DNA of 64,000 nucleotides, from NCBI GenBank assembly GCA_001792895.1, contig MARA01000014.1:958761-1022760 (forward strand). The letters run 5' to 3'. Within the stretch, counting starts at the first letter, position 1. The number at the start of each line of letters is the position of its first letter. Below the pieces are notes generated by a model. That model did not search any database and was not told the DNA's origin. It saw only the letters and a list, made by a program, of their open reading frames with translations. This stretch comes from Lentinus brumalis (Eukaryota > Basidiomycota > Agaricomycetes > Polyporales > Polyporaceae). The position numbers were made by a program, and so were the translations under genes. Positions 55,665-64,000 of this stretch are shown in pieces.

Positions 55665-56237
55665 TCGATCCCCGTCACAAACGAGAACAAGAAAGAGTTC
55701 TTGCAGCTCTCTGCAAACTACCGCCTGTACTCGTCGATCAAGGCCCAGGTTGAGTCGCGCGTCGCTGGGTTTTACGATATCATCCCGAAGGACCTTGTTT
55801 CGATCGTAAGTTTACTTCTTCGCTTTCCTTGTTGCGGCCTAACTCTCCATTTCTAGTTCAACGAGCAAGAGCTGGAGCTGCTCATCTCTGGTACGCCCGA
55901 CATCGACGTTGACGAGTGGAGGTCCGCAATGGAGTACAACGGCTACACGAGCTCCGACCCAGTTATCGTCTGGTAGTGGCACGCGCTCAAGTCGTTCAAC
56001 CGTGAAGAGCGAGCGAAGGTGCTCAGCTTTGCGACAGGCATGTCGCGTGTGCCGCTCGGTGGCTTCGTCGAGCTGCAGGGTGCCCTGAGGGCACACAGCG
56101 CTTCTCAATACACAAGGCGTATGGTGACACGGACCGTCTTCCTCATGCTCACACCTGTACGTCTCGTTGAATTGTGCTTTGAATCTGCACTCTGACCAGT
56201 TCTCTTCTGCAGGCTTCAACCAGATCGACCTCCCGCC
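55665..56237 (+). pseudogene. Truncated HECT-domain E3 ligase fragment (TOM1/HUWE1 type)
   Basis: The translation carries IPVTNENKKEFLQLSANYR, GFYDIIPKDLVSIFNEQEL, ELLISGTPDIDVDEW and FNREERAKVLSFATGMSRVP, the C-lobe region of a TOM1-like HECT ligase. Two introns persist with GT-AG ends (55806-55856 and 56157-56212). It is non-functional: an in-frame TAG at 55974-55976 replaces a tryptophan codon in the VIVW-W stretch. A frameshift near 56098 moves the SIHKAYGDTDRLP part to another frame. The sequence then stops at FNQIDLP, before the catalytic C-terminal tail is complete. The upstream HECT N-lobe and the rest of the giant protein are missing here. Confidence 0.82.
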
Positions 56238-57990
56238 ATGCTCCTGCGCTGTCGCACTCGACCAGCATCGACCCGTCTGCTGCGTTTCTTGCACTCGACG
56301 CCACTGCGGAGACGAGAACTATTCGACCCAAACAATGTCGAGCGCGCCAGCGACGAGGTCGACGTCTGCATCGTCGGTGGAGGACCTGCAGGGCTCAGTG
56401 CCGCCATCCGCCTGAAGCAGCTCGAGCAGGAAAAGGGACGCGAGGTGCGCGTTGTTGTTCTTGAGAAGGGTGCTGAAGTCGGTCAGTTCTACCCCCATGG
56501 CACCCTCACGGTCACTGACTCCAGCCCAAGGCTCGCACATCCTCTCCGGTGCCGTACTGGAGCCCCGCGGTCTGGACGAACTCCTCCCCGACTGGAAGAG
56601 CCGCGAAGGCCATCCGCTCACTCAACCCACCACCTCTACCTCCATGCGCTTCTTCACCGAGAAGTATGACTTCCGCATACCGCAGCCCCCGCAAATGGCC
56701 AAGATGGGCACCTATGTCATCTCTCTCTCCCGCGTTACCGCATGGCTCGGTAGCATCGCGGAGGAGATGGGCATCGAAGTGTACCCTGGGTTCGCTGGTG
56801 CAGGCCTTGTCTACAGTGAAGACGGCCGTAGTGTCCTAGGAGTGCGAACCAATGAAGTCGGCCTTGACCGCCAGGGGCGCATGAAGGACTCCTTCGAGCC
56901 CGGAATGGAGTTCCGTGCCCGCGTGACCCTCCTCGCAGAAGGTGCGCACGGATCGCTATCCAAGGAGGCCATCAGACGCTTCAAGCTTCGTGACGGACGC
57001 GACCCGCAAACTTATGGACTCGGACTCAAGGAGGTATGGCGCGTCAACCCCAGCAAGCATGAACCAGGCAAGGTCGTCCATACCATGGGCTGGCCGCTCG
57101 ACTTCCATACGTATGGCGGCGGCTGGGTATACCACATGGACAAAGGTCTGGTCTCGCTTGGGTTCGTGGTGGGACTCAACTACACCAACCCGTACCTCAG
57201 TCCGTACAGGGAGCTGCAGGTATGCCCTTGCGTATGGCTCATTCGTCCCACGCTCACGTCGCATCCAGCGCATGAATCACCATCCTTACTTCAGGAAGCT
57301 GCTCTCAGGCGACTCGTCACGGATAGCATATGGGGCGCGCGTGCTCAACGAGGGCGGCCTCCAGTCTGTCCCAAAGCTCCACTTCCCGGGCGGTGCGCTC
57401 ATCGGGTGCTCCGCGGGATTCCTGAACGTCGCCAAGATCAAGGGCACCCACAACGCGATGAAGACCGGTATGCTCGCCGCGGAGGCCGCGTTCGACGCGC
57501 TCGAGTCATCTGACGACGGCCCGGTCGACCTGAGCGCATATGAGGAGTCGTTCAAGAAGAGCTGGGTGTACGACGACCTGCACGAGGTGCGCAACGTGCG
57601 CCCGTCGTTTGACACTGGACTCGGACTCTGGGGTGGCGTTCGTTTACTCGGGAATCGACACGCTCCTCTTGCGCGGCCGCACCCCCTGGACGTTCCGCAA
57701 CAAGGAGGGCAAGAGCGATGCGGCGCACACAAAGCGCGCGAGCGAATGCAAGCCGATCGAATACCCGCCGTTTGAGCCACCACTATCTACCGACCTACTG
57801 ACGAGCGTCGCGCTCACTGGCACAAATCACGCCGAGGACCAGCCGGTGCATCTGCGCGTGCGCAGATACCTCGCACTAGGGGAGGACGTGGGCCGGGAGG
57901 GTAGCGACCCCGAGAAGGGGCTGCAGACGGAGAAGTGGACCGAGGACGCGGAAGTGCGCCGGGAACACGTGAAGACTAACCGTATCGCTC
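56238..57990 (+). pseudogene. Electron-transfer flavoprotein-ubiquinone oxidoreductase, damaged copy
   Basis: Exons 56238..56481, 56531..57219 and 57269 onward read a mitochondrial-type presequence (LLRCRTRPASTRLLRFLHS), the FAD motif DVCIVGGGPAGLSA, FFTEKYDFRIPQPPQMAK, GGGWVYHMDKGLVSLGFVVG and GTHNAMKTGMLAAEAAF. Near 57640 an extra base shifts the frame, and the continuation (YSGIDTLLLRGRTPWTF, IEYPPFEPPLSTDLLTS, GTNHAEDQPVHLRV) is in the next frame. After HLRV the family's C-terminal 4Fe-4S cysteine domain is missing and unrelated sequence follows. The normal enzyme passes electrons from ETF to ubiquinone in mitochondria. Its start codon abuts the HECT fragment with no intergenic DNA. The frameshift alone might be a sequence error; the missing Fe-S domain is harder to explain that way. 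Confidence 0.82.
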
Positions 57991-59525
57991 ATGGTGCCGT
58001 ACTCTGCTCGCTCGCCACAGTACGTACTCGGGCGCTTTGGGCCTAGTGTGGAACACCTCTATCTGCCCATACGAAATCTAGACAGTGCGTTGTCCTCCTC
58101 TTGCATTGCCCTGTGTGTCTCTGTGCTGATCTCCACGATGGTCTGACAGAGCACGATCATGCGTATGACGGGTACTTTGAGCGGTACACCCGCGTGCGTA
58201 CCCTGACGATCTTCATGGACTCGTACAACATGTGCCAAGGCGCGTGGTACATGCTGCCTGCCTTCCTCGAGCATGCAATCGGAGCGCAAAGCTGACGATC
58301 GACGTACGCGTGGAGTTCGTGACTGCTTTGAACGCGGTCATCGATTGGGCCGCGCTCGATCGTGTCAACGACGTACTCGAGGGCGCGAAGTTCTATGCTC
58401 TCCGGGAGGTTGAGGTCATCGTGCAGCATAAGGACGAACTTCCTTGGAGCCCAGCGAAGGATATGAAGCAGCTCCTCGAGCGGATCGAGGATCGGCTGTA
58501 CGGGCTCGAGCTCCAGGTGACATGGCAAGTCGACATGTTCCAGACGAGCGAGATGCAGCTCCTCGACCGTCTTCTGTTGCCCAGCCTCTCCCCCAGGACT
58601 CTCCCCCGACTTCAGAGCCTCATGGTCCGCGCGCTGGGTACGCGAGGCACGCAGTTCCTCAGCATGCAGCGGAAAGCATTCGCGCCGTTGACGTCTCTCA
58701 CGACGCTCACTCTCCGGGAGACTTATCATCAGAAGCTCCATGACGTACAGATGCTCATTTGCGCGCTGCCACATCTCAAGACCTTCCGCTTCTCCACGGT
58801 GTCATGGGGAAAGGACCTAGACGAAGAGGAGATGATGTTGAAACCACTACCCGATGGCCCTCACCTGGAGACGCTGTACGTCTCCTCAACATACCCGGAG
58901 AAGACTTTTATCTTGGTGGAGTGGCTGGCGCAGACACCGACAGGTCAATCACTCCGGAACCTGCACATACCCTTCTTTGCGCATAACGCCCCCGCTCTGG
59001 TTCCGTTCTTCGGGCCGACGGTACAATGCTTGTCGGTTCCAGTGTGGCGACTGCATGGTGCGTCCGTCTTGGGGCATAGCAGCAAGTAAGCATGTTGACG
59101 ATCCGCTTGCAGCATCTTCTCTGGCGAGCTACACGTCTCTCGCTTCTCTCGTCCTTTTCGTGCACAGGTACCATCGCGCGACCGGTCGCTGGGAGGAGCT
59201 GCCCGTCGTCCTTGCGTCCCTTCCCTCACCCGGGCTCCTGCGTACGCTCACGCTCCAGCTGGAGCTAGAGCGAGTGCACTCCCATGACGAGATCTCGGAT
59301 GCTGTCTTGCACGTCGATGCACTTCAGAAGGCAGACCAGGTGCTCTTCCCCGAGGAAGGGACGGTCGAGACGCAGTTCGGGAACCTCTGCGAGGTGACCG
59401 TTGTCGTTCGCACCTCATTTACGATGACCAAAGGCAAGCAGGACGAGTTCGGGGGGACGGTACGGGGGCTCATGTCGAGGACCACGGCGCGTGGAAAGTT
59501 GGTTGTCGAGTTCGAGAGCGCATGA
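57991..59525 (+). pseudogene. F-box/LRR-like protein, frame-broken or partial
   Basis: Exon 57991..58084 (SVEHLYLPIRNLDS) splices in phase to 58150 onward (YDGYFERYTRVRTLTIFMDS). That frame stops at 58294. The protein clearly continues in another frame from about 58268 (SAKLTIDVRVEFVTALNAVI) to 59057, then exon 59113..59525 ends LVVEFESA. Leucine-rich segments (LHDVQMLICALPHLKTFRF, LETLYVSSTYPEK, LLRTLTLQLELE) resemble the LRR part of agaricomycete F-box proteins. No N-terminal F-box is visible, so the 5' end appears lost where it joins the ETF-QO remnant. One indel near 58268 separates the two frames; a sequencing error would restore a long ORF. Confidence 0.6.
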
Positions 59526-59716
59526 GTGCGCATGCCCGGGACGCCTTCGCCAGCAGGACGAGATCTTCCACATTTCGCTAGTATGCCTTTGCATATGGCA
59601 GAACATCCTGGCCATACTGTAGCGGTCGGACCTTATTGACATCATGCTCTGCGGTCATATTTATACTGTACTTGTCACTGCTTCCTACTCTGTACAACCC
59701 GAGCCCGCGGTCGACG

Positions 59717-60400
59717 TTACGTCTGCTCCCTGCCTTTCCAGAATGGATCCTCCCACCACTGTCCGGTCACTTTGTGGGACACTACTCCTCTACGCACCGC
59801 ACTCGCGCTATCTGGCAGAGATGGCGAGGCCAGCACCCACAAGTCCTCGATCCCTTCGCGGCGGGCGTATCCGACTAATCGGTGATAGTTGAGTCTTACG
59901 GCGTGTGGTCCATGGCTGTCGTCAGAAAGCGTGAAGCGACCGCCGTGTTCCATTACAATCTGTACGCCAATATCAGAATTCATGTCATCGGTGATCAGAG
60001 ATATCGGGCGCACCTCCACGACATCGTCACTGGGATAAGCAGCATCCCAGCCTTTGCGGAACGCGGCAGCGTTCAACTCGAACAGAGCTCCGTACCTCAC
60101 AGCATACTGCACGTTCCGCTGGATGCGTGCGAGAGCATCGGGGTAGTCGCGGAAGCGGAGGCCTGGGTTGTACAGTCTGCAGAGGTCGAAGTGGCCGATA
60201 ACCTCGGGCTGGAAGCGCTGCATGAGCGTGTATTGTGCGTCGAAATACGCGTTTAGGAACGCCGCCATCGAGTCCGGGTGCGTGGCATCGGAGAACGAAG
60301 CAAGTGCCTTGTCGAACGTCGGCCGGTCGAAGTCGATCGGAATCCCGCCGACGTGATGCATGGACCCGACGAGGTATTGAGCAGCGGGCGCGAGGGTCAA
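59717..60400 (-). pseudogene. Histidinol-phosphatase (PHP family), 5'-truncated
   Basis: The minus-strand frame encodes YLVGSMHHVGGIPIDFDRPT, FQPEVIGHFDLCRLY, GALFELNAAAFRKGWD and GGRFTLSDDSHGPHAVRLNY, the C-terminal two thirds of the HIS2-type PHP phosphatase of histidine biosynthesis. A 54-nt in-frame intron (about 59.96-60.01 kb; begins GTGCGC, ends TACAG) is retained. The family's N-terminal metal-binding part (the first His-x-His segment) is absent. Upstream of about 60400 the frame becomes Arg/Gly/Thr-rich and unrelated, and an ALG2 fragment starts divergently at 60491. The retained part has no stop. I infer a truncated copy; a distant missing first exon cannot be fully excluded. Confidence 0.75.
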
Positions 60401-60490
60401 GAGCAAGAGACATGTGCCTCGGCTACGGGCAGGTCCACGCACTATAGGACGCGCTGTGCTATCCCTGCCTCCTCCCCCCACGACGTCGAC

Positions 60491-60885
60491 ATGGGCAGGA
60501 AACTCCACATCGCGTTTATACATCCGGACCTTGGCATTGGTCCGTATTCGAGCACGTCCATGTGCACGCCGTAGCTGACACGGAGTCTGCAGGAGGTGCG
60601 GAGCGCCTCATCGTCGACGCAGCTCTCGGTCAGCAGAAACTCGGACACAGCGTCGACATCTACACCTCCCACCACGACCCAGGACACTGCTTCGAGGAGA
60701 CGCGAGACGGTACGCTGCTCGCGCGTCAGGCATAGCTCAAGGCTGCAGCAGTACGTCCACAGGAACCCTCCGCGTCCACCACGTCGTCTCGCCATTCCCC
60801 GACGCCATCTGTGGCAAGCTGCATGTTGTTTATGGGACTACTGTCACGCCCCAGGCGGTCGACCTGCTGGCCACACTCCGCCCCA
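60491..60885 (+). pseudogene. ALG2 mannosyltransferase N-terminal fragment
   Basis: Three in-phase exons, 60491..60539, 60593..60709 and 60763 to about 60830-60885, read [53 protein letters not shown] and TLRVHHVVSPFP. This is the start of ALG2, the ER alpha-1,3/1,6-mannosyltransferase of lipid-linked oligosaccharide synthesis. Both introns are retained. The glycosylt­ransferase core and the rest of the protein are missing. Within about 60 nt the sequence switches to the DUF4414 region of a HECT ligase on the same strand. Confidence 0.78.
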
Positions 60886-61550
60886 CTGCACGATTTGCGA
60901 GAGGAGGTCCTCAATCAGCACGTCCGCGATCAGCGCGCTGCGCAGGGTGAGCGAGCGGCGGATTCCCAGATCAGCGCTGAGTTCCTCGAGGCTCTTCCGC
61001 CAGACATTCGCGCCAAAATCATTCAACAAGAGGCTGCTGGACGTGCTCAGAGAACCCGCGTAGAGCAAGCCGCGGAGCAAGGCGGCGCTGTCGACATTGA
61101 TCCTGCCAGCTTCATCGCCAGTCTTGATTCTCAGCTTCGTCAAGTCGTGCTGATCGATTCTGATGAGGTCTTCATCCAGAGCCTACCTTCCCATATGTTC
61201 GCGGAGGTGAACGTTCGTGAACATGGTCGACCGGCGAGAGCTCGTCATGTTGCTGACAACACAGACGCTTGCGGTGCTCAACCTCTGACTACGCGACCTG
61301 CAACAACGAAGGCGCCTCAATCTCGGGACGCAACACAGTTGCTCGACACGTCTGCCTTGGCCGCGCTGGTCAGGCTCCTCTTCTACCCTCATATCCTGAA
61401 GAAGAACTTGCTCTACAAGGTACTCGTCAACTTGCGCGAGAATGCGAAGTCTCAACCTCCTTCTGAGCATCCTGCAAGACGGCTCTGGCGATCTCGCTTT
61501 GATCGACAAAAGCTTTGCGCAGATGTCTGTTCGCCACTCGAAATGAACGA
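60886..61550 (+). pseudogene. TOM1/HUWE1-type E3 ligase fragment (DUF4414 region)
   Basis: The translation includes LREEVLNQHVRDQRAAQGER, ISAEFLEALPPDIRAKIIQQ, DIDPASFIASLDSQLRQVVL, VFIQSLPSHMFAE and AALVRLLFYPHILKKNLLYK. This order is typical of the DUF4414 segment and its downstream helix in fungal TOM1. Beyond about 61447 the continuation (NLLLSILQDGSGDLALIDKS) is in another frame, so a frameshift is present, and the fragment ends near 61545. In a normal TOM1 gene this segment precedes the HECT domain by thousands of bases; here it lies about 4.7 kb downstream of the HECT fragment. Confidence 0.78.
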
Positions 61551-61942
61551 GGAGGGGAGGCAGCGAAGTGGGCGAGGAGCTGGTGAGGAGACGTGCGGCG
61601 GGGCAGAGGGAATCTGTGCGAGTGAGGTGCTAAACGGATGGACACAGAGACAGCATGTCTGCGCCGTTTCGGCCTCCCTTTTGTCTGCATTGCGATCTCA
61701 AATAGTGCGACTGTGTATGTGCCTGGCCTCAGAGAAGGGGGCAGAATGACCGGAAGTTCTGGTCACTCCCAAGAAGGCAATTTACCGAGGAGTCGAAAAG
61801 TTCCCTGTTTGGCGTGAGAACTTTGGCGCCCTTGACTCTCCCTCTCGCCACCACTTGCAACGGACACCCGGGAGGGTCCCTGCGTGAGTATCAATTGCCC
61901 CCTCCAGATTAACATGGGGCTGACTACGGTCTTTGCCAACAG

Positions 61943-63896
61943 ATGTTCCACCTCACCGAGGAAGAGGCCCTGGTGTTGCTTCGCTTTCTGGCTGGGCAGG
62001 AGGACGCGCTGGAGAAGAGCCGGCCTTGGAGCTCCTTCGTCGCCGTCTGCAATCCGCACTGCCAACTGCAGACGTTCAGACCGTCTATCCCTCGCCATCT
62101 CCAACCCCATCTCTGCGGATATGCGTCCCTCCTCGCGGGCCTCGTCTTGCAACCCCCTCGGTGCGTTCATTCTCCCAACATGTGGCCGATGCCTCATCCC
62201 GTCAATCATGCACCAGGGCACCGACATGGGCCAGCTGAACACCGGTGAGGGTTTCTTCGCACTTCCCACAGCAAACAAGCGATCTGTGGCCAGGGTGAAC
62301 CGGGCAAAGAAAGGCATTCAAGGTGCCCGTGAAGGCGGCGTAGAGAGGCGGTCGCAAAGGCTGGCTGGTGAGTACTCCCACATCAATGCGGATGAAGATG
62401 GGGACACCGGGCACGGGAATGGGGAGGAGGAGGGAGGAGGAGGAGGGGGAATTGCTGGGCCCTGGCACGGCTGGCCGCGGCCGGAAACGTCGTCGCAACG
62501 AAGGCGCACAGAATAAGAGCTCGGGTAGGAGGGGCTCTAAGACCCGGAAGAAGGCCAGGGTCGCTCAGGTTAGCTTGCCGAGGGATGGCGGTGACGAGGA
62601 GCTGGACAGTCGCGGCGGCCCGGAAAGTGGCGGCTTCACGGGTCCTCGGCCCCTCGACCGCGACAGAAGGCGAGAGCTTGGAGGCAGCGCGATCAAACCA
62701 ACAACCCCATTCCCAATGATCGGGCTCTGCTCGCCGTGCATCAGCTCGCGACCTCTTCCCGGTGCTGTTGTATCGACCCGGCCACACCGGCTTGGATCTC
62801 TGCCTTGCGGGACCTTGTGGTCCTCAGGCCATGCAGGATGGTGACGGTGACTCTGCCGGGAATGATATTGGTGCGCTGGTGCGTCGATGCCAGCGCGCTA
62901 CCGATGTGAATGTCGGGATCGACTTTGCCAGCATGCTGAGCGCGATTCACCTGGCCTTGAAAGTAGATGAGTATGTGTATTTTTAACCCAATAACGTCCG
63001 ATCTGACCATGCATTGACAGTTTCCTGAAGACTCAGGGTATGGAACAGGATCAGGTTTATCAGTCCTACGTGCAAGGCCTTTCTAATCCCCGTCACCGAG
63101 CACTTTCCGTCGTTGGACAGAGGAAGGACATAAGTTCGCTTTGCTGGGAGCTTCTGGTTATTCTTCAGTGCTTCCTGCTGTCTCACAAGACTGACGCTTC
63201 GACAGGATCCATATACTTCCTGGCCCTGATCTCCGCGGGGAAGATGAGAGCAATCTTTGTGCATTGCACTGGTACGAGCTGGAGCCCATCGCCTACAATC
63301 TCGTCACTCCCAAGTCTGGTGGTGTAGTCCGATGTCTTCAGCGTGGCCTCTTGTACTTACATACTCGCACCCAATAGAAACCGCCATAGGGAAAGACATC
63401 ATCGAGCGCATTCTGCCGACGTTGTCTCTCATCGGCAGAGAGATACCGTTAGAGATGTGCACCATCTTCTCCCCTTCTGTCCTGCAGGCGCAAGACATCC
63501 CAGAGTACACCCGTTGCACCAACCTCCCTGAGATGGACCGGTTCTTCCGCACTCTCAATACCAGGTATGTCGTCACACCTTGTATGCTTGTATCAATCTG
63601 TAAATTCATCATGTTCCCCATCTAGAGCTTTCAAGCTCTGGGAACGAGACGAGACCATATGGGGAGGGATATTTGGTTCCTCTTCTCTGGGTGCGCATTA
63701 CTCATCTCAGTCCTTCAATCGCCGCATGCGTGGCAGTCGCTCCGCAGACCGTTCATCCCCCGGCACAGTCAAATACTGCGTTGTCTTCGTCTACACCGCG
63801 GTTGTGTCCCTCGCCCTCTGTTCCTGCTCAGTCATCATCGGCTTCCGAGGAGCCCTCGTTCACCACCTTCCGTGTTCCTTTCGACTTAACGGCTGA
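61943..63896 (+). pseudogene. Uncharacterised, probably transposon-associated gene with frameshifts
   Basis: Protein-like pieces on plus: MFHLTEEEALVLLRFLAGQE then ALELLRRRLQSALPTADVQT in the next frame (62020-62080); a basic stretch (RGRKRRRNEG) near 62470; DFASMLSAIHLALKVDE then, after an intron at 62972-63020, FLKTQGMEQDQVYQSYVQG; then FRRWTEEGHKFALLGASG joined over an intron to SIYFLALISAG. The last switch needs one extra C in the CCCC run at 63087-63090. Later pieces (IFSPSVLQAQDIPEYTR, EMDRFFRTLNTR) continue to the window end region. The layout resembles uncharacterised proteins I associate with basidiomycete DNA transposons; that is from memory, not a search. The gene is broken or affected by homopolymer errors. 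Confidence 0.5.
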
Positions 63897-64000
63897 GTGT
63901 CATGTGCGTAGACTCTCCGCAATTTGAGTCTCCAGGTTAAAGACGCTTGGACAGCTGAGCAGCGCGCACTGGCTTCAGCCCTCTCATCGTGAATGGGAGA

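Overview
The window is nuclear DNA of a filamentous basidiomycete, most likely an agaricomycete. Genes are dense and multi-exonic. Introns are about 48-75 nt with GT-AG ends, and coding sequence is GC-rich. Gene content fits: a DUF6534-type membrane protein remnant, an F-box family gene, and a Plavaka-type (CACTA-like) DNA transposon. I cannot name the species. Exon structures were derived by eye from splice signals, reading phase and family knowledge; each phase was checked by arithmetic. No transcript data or searches were available.

Layout. 1-2.5 kb: no supportable gene. 2.5-17.4 kb: F-box-like gene (-), GLE1 mRNA-export factor (+), Kin4-like Ser/Thr kinase (+), a decayed DUF6534 membrane-protein gene (+), Snc-type synaptobrevin (+) and Mo25/HymA (+). 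17.4-22.6 kb: no supportable gene. 22.6-32.2 kb: two related RING-finger/coiled-coil genes (+) bracketing a divergently transcribed pair, Sec61-beta (-) and a VAMP7-like longin R-SNARE (+). 32.7-37.2 kb: ER glycerol-3-phosphate acyltransferase (-), ribosomal protein uS11/RPS14 (-) and a 73-residue protein resembling the N-terminal helical domain of cyanase (+). 39.1-43.5 kb: a complete 23-exon assimilatory nitrate reductase (+). 43.5-48.1 kb: gene-poor, with a 7-nt tandem repeat. 48.1-53.1 kb: an intact Plavaka-type transposase gene (+) with a convergent unknown ORF (-). 54.0-64.0 kb: a mosaic of truncated, frameshifted copies of unrelated host genes (HECT E3 ligase C-terminus, ETF-ubiquinone oxidoreductase, LRR/F-box-like, histidinol phosphatase, ALG2, and the DUF4414 segment of the same type of E3 ligase). 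It ends in a decayed gene that looks transposon-associated.

How the genes relate. The left two thirds is ordinary housekeeping sequence: nuclear export, kinase signalling, vesicle fusion (two R-SNAREs), ER translocation, lipid synthesis, ribosome and nitrate assimilation. There is no operon-like logic; the only obvious regulatory coupling is the 238-bp shared promoter of Sec61-beta and VAMP7. The right third is the unusual part: an apparently intact transposon next to a patchwork of captured or rearranged gene pieces that still carry their introns. That means they were moved as DNA, not as cDNA. Splicing is also notable: start codons cut by or immediately followed by introns in several genes, micro-exons down to 4 nt, and one GC-AG intron.
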